Assembly (NCBI GenBank): GCA_005116795.1
Contig: SWDL01000185.1
Span: 1 to 11,353, forward strand
Direction: 5' to 3'
Source: Nitrospira sp.
GTDB lineage: Bacteria; Nitrospirota; Nitrospiria; Nitrospirales; Nitrospiraceae
DNA: 11,353 nt
Notes under the pieces: generated by a model
The model's input: the letters and a program-made list of their open reading frames with translations, nothing else
The model's database searches: none
Told to the model about the DNA's origin: nothing
Shown: one piece after another, positions 6,992-11,353 of the stretch
How positions within the stretch are numbered: the stretch's first letter is position 1
How the letters are laid out: each line of letters begins with the position of its first letter
Translations under genes and position numbers: made by a program

Positions 6992-7867
6992 ATGGACGGT
7001 TGGGGACCTGGGTTAGCGATTATCTTAGGCATCGTCGAAGGCCTGACTGAATATCTCCCCGTCTCCTCGACGGGCCATTTGATCCTCGTCAGCCGTTGGC
7101 TCGGGTTTACCGGCGACGTGGCGGATACGGTGGATATCGCGATCCAGATGGGAGCCATTCTCGCCGTCGTCGCGTATGAACGAACCAAGCTCCGGACCTT
7201 TCTTGGACAGGCATGGCAGGAACAGGCCGATTTCCGCACACAACTCGGCGCCCGTGCCGATAGGACTCTGCGACAGACGCTTCGGGCTTCGATGGAGACT
7301 CACCGGAGCTTGTGGTTCCTCATCGGGCTGGGCGTGGCCTTTCTCCCAGCCGGGATCATCGGGTTTCTCACTCACAAATGGATCGAGTCCCACCTATTTA
7401 ATCCACGAACTGTGGCCGCCGCGCTGATCGTCGGCGGCTTCATCATCATGTGGATCGAGGCCTGGAAGCACGACGCACGGATCACTCAACTCGACCGAGT
7501 TCCGTTGATGTCGGCGTTCCTGGTCGGCGTCGCGCAATGTGCCTCGTTGATCCCCGGCACCTCTCGATCGGGCGCCACCATCATCGGGGGGCTGCTGGTC
7601 GGCATGGATCGCAAGGTCGCCACGGAATATTCCTTTTTCCTAGCCCTTCCCACCCTGATCATCGCGACGGGCTATAAGTTGATCAAAGCCGGCTCCTTGC
7701 TCAATGGGGAGGACCTCATGGCCCTCTTCCTCGGCATGGTGGTGTCGTTCCTGGTGGCCTGGGCCGTCATCGCCGGCTTCCTCGCCTTCGTCCAGCGACA
7801 CACCTTGAACGTCTTCGCCTACTACCGTATCGTGCTCGGAATCATCGTGTTGGCCGTGTTTCATTGA
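6992..7867 (+). CDS. uppP: Undecaprenyl-diphosphatase UppP (BacA)
   Basis: This integral membrane phosphatase converts undecaprenyl pyrophosphate to undecaprenyl phosphate, recycling the lipid carrier for peptidoglycan and other envelope polymers; overproduction is known to give bacitracin resistance. The 291-residue protein shows both family signatures: GIVEGLTEYLPVSSTGHL (E16, E20, S26, H29) near the N-terminus and PGTSRSGATI (R192) in the second half. They correspond to E17, E21, S27, H30 and R174 of the E. coli enzyme. The ~18 extra residues fall in the loop around 80-105 between them. Multiple hydrophobic helices run throughout. The start ATG is preceded by AAGGAGA (6974-6980) at a rather long 11-base spacing. 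The DUF2024 gene follows after 17 bases and is probably cotranscribed. Confidence 0.95.
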   Translation: MDGWGPGLAIILGIVEGLTEYLPVSSTGHLILVSRWLGFTGDVADTVDIAIQMGAILAVVAYERTKLRTFLGQAWQEQADFRTQLGARADRTLRQTLRASMETHRSLWFLIGLGVAFLPAGIIGFLTHKWIESHLFNPRTVAAALIVGGFIIMWIEAWKHDARITQLDRVPLMSAFLVGVAQCASLIPGTSRSGATIIGGLLVGMDRKVATEYSFFLALPTLIIATGYKLIKAGSLLNGEDLMALFLGMVVSFLVAWAVIAGFLAFVQRHTLNVFAYYRIVLGIIVLAVFH

Positions 7868-7884
7868 CCCTGAGGACTGACGGC

Positions 7885-8154
7885 ATGCAGAAGCCCGCCT
7901 CCGATACTGTCCGCGTCTTCGACACCTGGGTCAACGGGGCGCAAGGGACGATTCATTTTGACGTGATGACCACAGACCAGGAGACGGCGCTACGCCTCGC
8001 GAAGGAGTTCTTGGTGAGCATCGGCGAGCCCGACGCGACCATCACCACCGAGGAATGTCAGTTCTGCCACAACGAACCGCTCGTGGTCTTCTCATCCGAC
8101 CAGCAACGCCAATTCCGCGAGCAGGGCGGATTCATCGTCAAGCTGCCGGTCTGA
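7885..8154 (+). CDS. DUF2024 family protein
   Basis: This small soluble protein of 89 residues has no known enzymatic role. It matches my memory of DUF2024: VRVFDTWV...TIHFDVMT near the start, then ALRLAKEFLVSIGEPDATITTEECQFCHNEP and GGFIVKLP at the end. The ECQFCH stretch gives a CxxCH arrangement. With no signal peptide, haem attachment is unlikely; metal or redox chemistry is conceivable but unproven. I chose ATG 7885, which has GAGGA (7872-7876) eight bases upstream, over the in-frame TTG at 7864 that overlaps the uppP stop. It sits 17 bases after uppP. A diverged copy of its last 22 codons recurs at 9063-9128. Confidence 0.85.
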   Translation: MQKPASDTVRVFDTWVNGAQGTIHFDVMTTDQETALRLAKEFLVSIGEPDATITTEECQFCHNEPLVVFSSDQQRQFREQGGFIVKLPV

Positions 8155-8171
8155 AGACCCGTCGATCGTGG

Positions 8172-8203
8172 TTCGACAAGCTCACCACCCTGAGCCCCGT
8201 CGA
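8172..8203. repeat. Imperfect intergenic palindrome (TTCGACAAGCTCA type)
   Basis: TTCGACAAGCTCA is followed by a six-base loop and TGAGCCCCGTCGA, giving GCTCA/TGAGC and TCGAC/GTCGA stems with an internal mismatch. Such TTCGACAAGCTCA palindromes are widespread intergenic repeats in many bacterial genomes. It lies just after the uppP-DUF2024 unit and could act as a processing or termination hairpin, though no U-tract follows. A degraded half (the CACCCTGAGCCCCGTCGAA part) recurs at about 9154-9172. Confidence 0.6.
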
Positions 8204-8259
8204 CCGTTCGACCATGCTCACGGTTGACCCCGAGTAAGATCGAGGGGGTCGAAGGGTAT

Positions 8260-8285
8260 CTCGTCGCTCGTCATTCGTGAAGCGC
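8260..8285 (+). repeat. Direct repeat copy R1 (26 bp)
   Basis: This copy, beginning CTCGTCGCTCGTC, matches 25 of 26 bases with the copy at 9945-9970 in the same orientation. Partial copies lie at 9134-9149 (16 exact bases) and 9179-9190. Together they bracket the higBA, DUF2024-remnant and methyltransferase segment. Confidence 0.75.
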
Positions 8286-8349
8286 TCCGGGAGGCGTGGC
8301 TCCCAAACGCTGCGCTGGCCGGCGCCATCCAGCCACTCGGTGACCGGGG

Positions 8350-8377
8350 TTGACGCTAGCATGGATCCCGTTATAAT
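8350..8377 (+). promoter_or_regulatory. Near-consensus sigma-70 promoter of higBA, likely leaderless
   Basis: TTGACG (8350-8355) and TATAAT (8372-8377) are separated by 16 bases, the best promoter in the window. The expected transcription start, about seven bases after the -10 box, falls at or next to the toxin GTG at 8385. No ribosome site lies between. The GCTAGC palindrome (8355-8360) in the spacer is a possible operator half for the HigA antitoxin, which is a guess. Confidence 0.75.
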
Positions 8378-8384
8378 GTAGCGC

Positions 8385-8678
8385 GTGATACGGTCTTTCC
8401 GTGGGCGCGGGACTGAGGATATCTTTGATGGCCTCCGCTCCCCGCAGGCACGGAGTTGCTGCCCGGAAACAGTCTGGACGGTAGCCCGTCGCAAGCTCGA
8501 TCAGCTGAACCGAGTTCGGGACGTTCAGGAACTGACTGTGCCGCCAGGCAATCGCCTCGACGCATTGCGCGGAAATCGAAAAGGACAATTCAGCATTCGG
8601 ATCAACGCCCAGTACCGCCTGTGTTTTCGCTGGGAATCAGGGGCTGCGTATGAAGTCGAAATCACGGACTATCACTAG
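8385..8678 (+). CDS. higB: HigB-type toxin of a type II toxin-antitoxin system
   Basis: This is a predicted ribosome-dependent mRNA interferase of the RelE/HigB fold, 97 residues. The N-terminus MIRSFRGRGTEDIF matches the family start (MIKSFR..G.E..F), which fixes the GTG start at 8385. The core LDALRGNRKGQFSIRINAQYRLCFRWESGAAYEVEITDYH has the conserved Leu-x-Gly-x-x-x-Gly, the Asn-x-x-Tyr-Arg-Leu strand and the terminal Asp-Tyr-His. The gene order, toxin first, is typical of higBA. The antitoxin starts inside the toxin's 3' end (29-base overlap). The start lies 7 bases past the -10 box with no ribosome site, so the mRNA is probably leaderless. Confidence 0.88.
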   Translation: MIRSFRGRGTEDIFDGLRSPQARSCCPETVWTVARRKLDQLNRVRDVQELTVPPGNRLDALRGNRKGQFSIRINAQYRLCFRWESGAAYEVEITDYH

Positions 8679-9030
8679 CCGGCGCAGAGCCTCCCGACGA
8701 CCACAAAAGGAGCTTGTCGCGCGCCGGCTTCCCTCCTCCAGGCCGCCGACGCATCCAGGCGAAATGCTGCTAGAGGAGTTTCTCAAGCCGTTGGGCCTGA
8801 GTCAGTCCCAGTTTGCCGTACGTCTGGGCGTATCATTCCCACGATTGAATGAAATAGTTCGCGGGAAACGGGCGGTTACCTCGGACACTGCGTTGCGATT
8901 GGCACGAGTACTCGGGATGTCTGCTGATTTTTGGCTGGGACTGCAGCTCGATTGGGACCTGTGGCACGCCATGCACGGGGAGCGCGCCGCCGGAATCGCC
9001 CGCCTGGAGCCACTCCGCCGAAGCGCCTGA
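8650..9030 (+). CDS. higA: HigA-type antitoxin (XRE helix-turn-helix)
   Basis: This 126-residue antitoxin should neutralise the upstream HigB and repress the operon. Residues 32-90 are the HigA signature: RPPTHPGEMLLEEFLKPLGLSQSQFAVRLGVSFPRLNEIVRGKR, with the helix-turn-helix at about 49-73, then TSDTALRLARVLGMSADFWLGLQ. The N-terminal ~31 residues are very Arg/Lys/Ser-rich and are an addition to the usual family start at (R)PTHPGE. I see no ATG, GTG or TTG in frame between 8650 and the HTH domain, so the extension appears real unless a rare start is used. The coding region overlaps higB by 29 bases. A CTGATATCAG palindrome spans the stop codon. Confidence 0.88.
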   Translation: MKSKSRTITSRRRASRRPQKELVARRLPSSRPPTHPGEMLLEEFLKPLGLSQSQFAVRLGVSFPRLNEIVRGKRAVTSDTALRLARVLGMSADFWLGLQLDWDLWHAMHGERAAGIARLEPLRRSA

Positions 9031-9062
9031 TATCAGTCCGCCGCACCTGATTGCTTGGGCTC

Positions 9063-9128
9063 TTTTCATCCGACCAGCAGCGCCAGTTCCGCGAGCAGGG
9101 CGGGTTTATTGTCAAGCTGCCGGCCTGA
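9063..9128 (+). pseudogene. 3' remnant of a second DUF2024 gene
   Basis: The bases translate to FSSDQQRQFREQGGFIVKLPA plus stop, matching the last 22 codons of the gene at 7885-8154. Seven bases differ. Six are synonymous third-position changes and one gives Val to Ala at the last residue. Weak similarity reaches upstream to about 9054. The first ~65 codons are missing; in their place is the end of higA. The homology continues downstream into the shared intergenic repeat. It is a non-functional fragment, apparently derived from a related but diverged allele. Confidence 0.8.
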
Positions 9129-9133
9129 AAGGG

Positions 9134-9258
9134 CGTCGCTCGTCGTTCGCAAGCACCCTGAGCCCCGTCGAAGAGTGACTCGTCGCTCGTGAGGCACGGA
9201 CCACAAGCGCCCGTGAAAAGTAGGATCTCCCCCTTCTGGCCTCTCCCATTTTTGTCCC
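9134..9258 (+). repeat. Direct repeat cluster R2 (partial copies)
   Basis: CGTCGCTCGTCGTTCG at 9134-9149 is identical to part of the 26-bp repeat. A second start, CTCGTCGCTCGT, is at 9179-9190. From there about 80 bases (GTGAAAAGTAG at 9213-9223, CCCATTTTTGTCCC at 9245-9258) resemble the stretch at 9945-10030 with gaps. It lies just downstream of the methyltransferase stop, on the opposite side of that gene from copy R3. Confidence 0.65.
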
Positions 9259-9269
9259 CTATCTCTTGC

Positions 9270-9905
9270 TCATGTTTCCAGCAGCCACACATGCTCTTTT
9301 GCCGCACACTTCCCCTTCAATCCACCAGGCACATCTCTACTGGCAATGAGCGTTACCTCATACCTCTCTCGATAGTGCTGACAGACCTCTTCGTGACTGA
9401 TTGAAAAAGGAGGGCCGGCCATTAGTCCTTGGTCATACTCATAGCAAATGAGCAACTGCGGAGCTGTACCCGTTATCTTCATGAGGTGTGTCGCATATCG
9501 TCTGCGCATGTCTTCGGGCAACGCAACCAACGCGGCCCTGTCGTAGCTCGCATCGACCGGGCCAAGCATCTCGCGAGACAACGCAAATATATCACCGACA
9601 AAAATGTCGATATTGTTTGCGCTATAGCAATCCATCCCGCCGATTTCCGATATTCTTGGCTCCCTACCAAGTTCCACGAACAATTGCTCAATAGCTAGCT
9701 TGCTCAACTCTGCGCCAGCCACACGACAGCCTTGAGAGAGGAGCCAAGCAAGATCAAGCGTCTTCCCGCACAACGGGACAAAGACACGACGGCCCTTTCC
9801 TAAAGACAGCTTGTCGAAATATGTGACGAGGAGCGGGTTGGCTTGCGTTTCGTGAAAGGCAATTTCATTCTTCTCCCACCGTTCGTGCCAAAAACTTGCA
9901 TCCAT
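9270..9905 (-). CDS. tpm: Thiopurine S-methyltransferase-like SAM-dependent methyltransferase
   Basis: This 211-residue cytoplasmic enzyme belongs to the bacterial TPMT family, which uses S-adenosylmethionine to methylate thiols, selenite/tellurite species or aromatic thiopurines. The start MDASFWHERWEKNEIAFHE is the family hallmark. The SAM-binding motif VFVPLCGKTLDLAWL is at about 41-55, followed by GAELS (64-68), DIFALS (105-110), YDRAALVALPEDMRRRYA (121-138) and GPPFSIS (164-170). I chose ATG 9905 because it gives the canonical N-terminus and has GGAGAGG eight bases upstream; the frame extends further but lacks family similarity. The gene is visibly more A/T-rich than its neighbours, with many ATA/AAT/TTG codons, and is flanked by direct repeats, suggesting recent acquisition. 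It may function in metalloid detoxification; the substrate is not readable. Confidence 0.88.
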   Translation of the reverse strand: MDASFWHERWEKNEIAFHETQANPLLVTYFDKLSLGKGRRVFVPLCGKTLDLAWLLSQGCRVAGAELSKLAIEQLFVELGREPRISEIGGMDCYSANNIDIFVGDIFALSREMLGPVDASYDRAALVALPEDMRRRYATHLMKITGTAPQLLICYEYDQGLMAGPPFSISHEEVCQHYRERYEVTLIASRDVPGGLKGKCAAKEHVWLLET

Positions 9906-9944
9906 AAATAAGACCTCTCCGGCGCAATCAGACGTTGCCCCCAT

Positions 9945-10030
9945 CTCGTCGCTCGTCGTTCGTGAAGCGCGGGCCACACAGGTCCATGAAAAGTAGCAGG
10001 TCCCCTTATCCCCGTCCCCAATGTTGTCCC
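9945..10030 (+). repeat. Direct repeat copy R3
   Basis: The first 26 bases (9945-9970) match R1 at 25 of 26 positions. The remainder, through ATGAAAAGTAG and CCCAATGTTGTCCC, aligns with R2 at 9179-9258. It lies upstream of the methyltransferase start, so that gene is bounded by R2 and R3. Confidence 0.7.
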
Positions 10031-10160
10031 ACGGCTACTCCTCGTCCGTTCTCAGCAGCGAAATAGTTCGTGATACCTCTGTCCCCTCAAAGAGCCCCTT
10101 CCCGCGAAATCTGGAGGTACTGCCCCATTCCTGTTAGAATGCTTTCATAATGAGGCACCG

Positions 10161-10379
10161 ATGAAAACCCCGCTGAAGCAAGCTTTCGACGAAGCCGCCA
10201 AACTTCCGGCCGAGGAGCAAGAAGCCTTGGGGCGATGGATCATGGAAGAGCTGGCCGCGGAACGTCGCTGGGAGGACCTGTTCCACCGCTCCCCCACACA
10301 ACTCAGCCGCCTCGCCCAAGAAGCTCGCGATGAGGACCGTGCGGGAGAGACGAAACCGCTCGACCCCGACCGCTTGTGA
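10161..10379 (+). CDS. Small antitoxin-like protein paired with a RelE/ParE-type toxin
   Basis: The protein has 72 residues. MKTPLKQAFDEAAKLPAEEQEALGRWIMEELAAERRWEDLF...LSRLAQEARDEDRAGETKPLDPDRL resembles a widespread, poorly characterised antitoxin type found directly before RelE/ParE-like toxins: helical, acidic, with a conserved LDPD tail. I see no obvious DNA-binding motif. The ATG has GAGG (10152-10155) five bases upstream. A possible -10, TAGAAT, is at 10135-10140 without a clear -35. Its stop overlaps the toxin start as GTGA (10376-10379). The antitoxin role rests on the gene pairing and recalled family resemblance. Confidence 0.72.
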   Translation: MKTPLKQAFDEAAKLPAEEQEALGRWIMEELAAERRWEDLFHRSPTQLSRLAQEARDEDRAGETKPLDPDRL

Positions 10380-10645
10380 TCTCGAAAACCACGCGGCGGT
10401 TTCGCGAGGGATTGGCGGCCTTGCCGTCCGACATCCAGCATCGAGCCCGTCACGCCTACCAGCTCTTTCGCACGAATCCTCAGCATCCCAGCCTGCATCT
10501 CAAAACGGTCCATCCGACAGAGCCGATCGTCTCCGTTCGTATCTCCCTCGGCTATCGTGCTTTGGGAGTTCGCGAGGGAGAGACCATAGTGTGGTTTTGG
10601 ATCGGCTCACATTCGGAGTATGAGCTCCTGCTCACTCGCCTCTAA
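10376..10645 (+). CDS. RelE/ParE-superfamily toxin
   Basis: The protein has 89 residues. MISKTTRRFREGLAALPSDIQHRARHAYQLFRTNPQHPSLHLKTV is followed by SVRISLGYRALGVREGETIVWFWIGSHSEYELLL. The fold pattern (two N-terminal helices, then strands with Arg and Tyr in SVRISLGYRAL and a C-terminal His in IGSHSEYE) is that of RelE/ParE-type toxins. It would be an mRNA interferase or gyrase poison; which one cannot be told. The GTG start is preferred because it is translationally coupled to the antitoxin stop. No terminator is evident immediately after it; a REP-like palindrome follows 43 bases downstream. Confidence 0.78.
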   Translation: MISKTTRRFREGLAALPSDIQHRARHAYQLFRTNPQHPSLHLKTVHPTEPIVSVRISLGYRALGVREGETIVWFWIGSHSEYELLLTRL

Positions 10646-10687
10646 CGCACTTCCCAACCGTGTGGGCAACACCCCCAGAGCGGACTT

Positions 10688-10704
10688 AAGGGGTCAGACC
10701 CCTT
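10688..10704. repeat. REP-like palindrome AAGGGGTC-A-GACCCCTT
   Basis: This is a perfect 17-base palindrome with an 8-bp stem and a single central base, followed by TACTTTCT. GGGGTCAGACCCC palindromes are common dispersed repeats in many bacteria and are often linked to RAYT (Y1-type) transposases, none of which is encoded here. It may also help end transcription of the toxin operon. The remaining 10646-10816 sequence shows nothing else I can support. Confidence 0.7.
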
Positions 10705-10816
10705 TACTTTCTCTGGTCGCCCAAGAATCGAGCAGAATTTACCCACACGAATCTGCATTGAGCCCGTTCTCTCCTCGTAAAGGTAACTGAAAAGAGGATG
10801 CCTTGCCTGAGTAGTG

Positions 10817-11020
10817 TCAGAAAAGGAAGTGAGTTGCAAACCGGACGACGACGCCTACACCTACGGTCCCGATCAAGAACCATAGGAATCTTGATCGTAC
10901 AGATGCTAGATTTTCATGTCTTAGTCTCCCGTCACCAATGCTAAAAATAAGATCAGGAAAAACCTTTGCTGTCATTGCAGGAAATAACCAAAGGAGGGGA
11001 CCTATCAATACAACGAGGAC
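10817..11020 (-). pseudogene. 3' remnant of a small two-helix membrane protein gene, cut by IS630
   Basis: Read from the minus strand, the frame is open from the IS edge to the TGA at 10817-10819. It gives VLVVLIGPLLWLFPAMTAKVFPDLIF, a charged loop (GDGRLRHENLASVRSR), then FLWFLIGTVGVGVVVRFATHF. This is two credible transmembrane helices joined by a basic loop, which is unlike a random shadow frame. The first helix is already complete at the left edge, but the frame closes at TAA (11029-11027), just inside the inferred IS end. There is no ATG; a TTG at 11008 would start inside the helix. I infer a gene whose 5' part lies beyond the IS, outside the window. The family was not recognised, and the DNA is more A/T-rich than its neighbours. 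Confidence 0.5.
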
Positions 11021-11353
11021 TAGTGCTTAGTTGCATAAGTAATCGATAAGGCGTACTGTCTTGGGCAAGGAGGTCGCTCATGTCCAAGCAGCCACGAACG
11101 TTGCGGTGTTCCGAGCAAGACCGGAAGACGCTGGAGGAGTGGGCGCGCAGCCGGACACAGGAAGCGCGCCTGGTGGAGCGCGCCAAGATCATCATGTACT
11201 GCGTGCAGGGACACTCGATCAGCGACATTGCCCGGAGTTTGCGTGTGCGCCCGAATACCGTGATCGATTGGCGGCGGCGTTTCGACCGCGAAGGCGTACC
11301 CGGCCTGGCCGATCGCCCGCGCTCGGGCAAGCCGCGGCGGTATGGCGCGGACT
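11021..11353 (+). mobile_element. IS630-family insertion sequence, left end (truncated by window)
   Basis: The element is placed from the TA at 11021-11022, the dinucleotide IS630 elements target and duplicate. The TA lies in a CTAG context and immediately precedes GTGCTTAGTTGCATAAGTAA, a plausible terminal inverted repeat. The transposase begins 59 bases in. The right end and inverted repeat lie outside the window, so the boundary is an inference supported by the interrupted membrane-protein frame. Confidence 0.6.
11080..11353 (+). CDS. IS630-family transposase, N-terminal part (runs off window)
   Basis: The visible 91 residues form the N-terminal DNA-binding region of an IS630/Tc1-mariner-type DDE transposase. 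They include SRTQEARLVERAKIIMYCVQGHSISDIARSLRVRPNTVIDWRRRF, containing a helix-turn-helix at about 33-65, followed by the second motif GVPGLADRPRSGKPRRY (72-88) before the catalytic domain, which is missing. The start ATG has a strong AAGGAGG (11067-11073) six bases upstream. Many contigs end in such elements because they are multicopy, which fits the window stopping here. Confidence 0.92.
   Translation, partial: MSKQPRTLRCSEQDRKTLEEWARSRTQEARLVERAKIIMYCVQGHSISDIARSLRVRPNTVIDWRRRFDREGVPGLADRPRSGKPRRYGAD

Noticed and set aside
7864..7884. TTG start for DUF2024 overlapping the uppP stop
   Set aside because: ATG 7885 has a properly spaced GAGGA, and the extra seven residues add nothing to the family match.
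8138..8588. Minus-strand frames over the higB promoter
   Set aside because: They are antisense to a strong promoter and to a recognised toxin, with low-complexity composition.
9906..9977. Upstream extension of the methyltransferase frame (24 residues)
   Set aside because: The family N-terminus MDASFWHERW begins at 9905 with a good ribosome site; the extension reads through the R3 repeat.
8155..10030. CRISPR array formed by the CTCGTCGCTCGT repeats
   Set aside because: The copies are few, unequal in length and separated by whole genes rather than 30-40-bp spacers; no cas gene is present.
10642..10839. 65-codon minus-strand frame across the REP palindrome
   Set aside because: It encodes the VKGSDPL-type string produced by translating the palindrome, has no ribosome site and no similarity, and overlaps the membrane-protein remnant.
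1..11353. tRNA, rRNA or riboswitch genes
   Set aside because: No cloverleaf, rRNA-like or recognised riboswitch core was seen by eye on either strand; a covariance-model scan was not possible here.

Overview
The window is an 11.35-kb, GC-rich stretch of bacterial DNA that reads like a metagenome-derived contig. From about base 480 onward the gene content fits a Gram-negative bacterium: a hybrid kinase with a diguanylate cyclase, a MacAB-type exporter, a lipoprotein, UppP, and scattered palindromic repeats. The style is reminiscent of Nitrospirota (Nitrospira-like). That placement is an inference from protein style and repeat type, not a computed assignment. The first ~470 bases encode the C-terminal part of a proteobacterial-looking valyl-tRNA synthetase. 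It runs in frame into an unrelated sensor-kinase tail at a short motif that both families share (Lys-Pro-Val-Leu-Gln-Ser). I read this as an assembly chimera, with a real gene fusion as the less likely alternative.

Layout. 1-~480: ValS fragment. ~460-1367: tail of a hybrid histidine kinase (end of one receiver, a complete second receiver, a C-terminal HPt domain). 1364-2335: a receiver-GGDEF diguanylate cyclase, overlapping the kinase by 4 bases; together they suggest a phosphorelay that ends in c-di-GMP synthesis. 2304-5713 (minus strand): a MacA-like adaptor, a MacB-like ATPase and a MacB-like permease. A 127-bp imperfect palindromic repeat sits exactly between the adaptor stop and the ATPase. 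5934-6698 (minus): a lipoprotein with coiled coil, Pro/Ala linker and helix-hairpin-helix domain. 6992-8154 (plus): uppP and a small DUF2024 protein.

8155-11353 is an accessory, repeat-rich region. It holds a HigB/HigA toxin-antitoxin pair with a near-consensus promoter placed so that the toxin mRNA would be leaderless. It also holds a diverged second copy of the 3' end of the DUF2024 gene, a thiopurine methyltransferase-like gene on the minus strand, several copies of a short direct repeat that bracket these cargo genes, and a second antitoxin/RelE-ParE-type toxin pair. A REP-like palindrome follows, then the 3' remnant of a small membrane-protein gene that appears to be cut by an IS630-family element. 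The IS transposase runs off the window end.

The core genes concern signalling and envelope work (c-di-GMP relay, tripartite export, lipid-carrier recycling). The right third is a small islet built by repeat-mediated and IS-mediated acquisition. I did not find a convincing wholly new multi-gene system. The most informative observations are the chimeric junction, the nested repeat-bounded cargo with a synonymously diverged gene remnant, the leaderless toxin promoter, and the gene interrupted by the IS.
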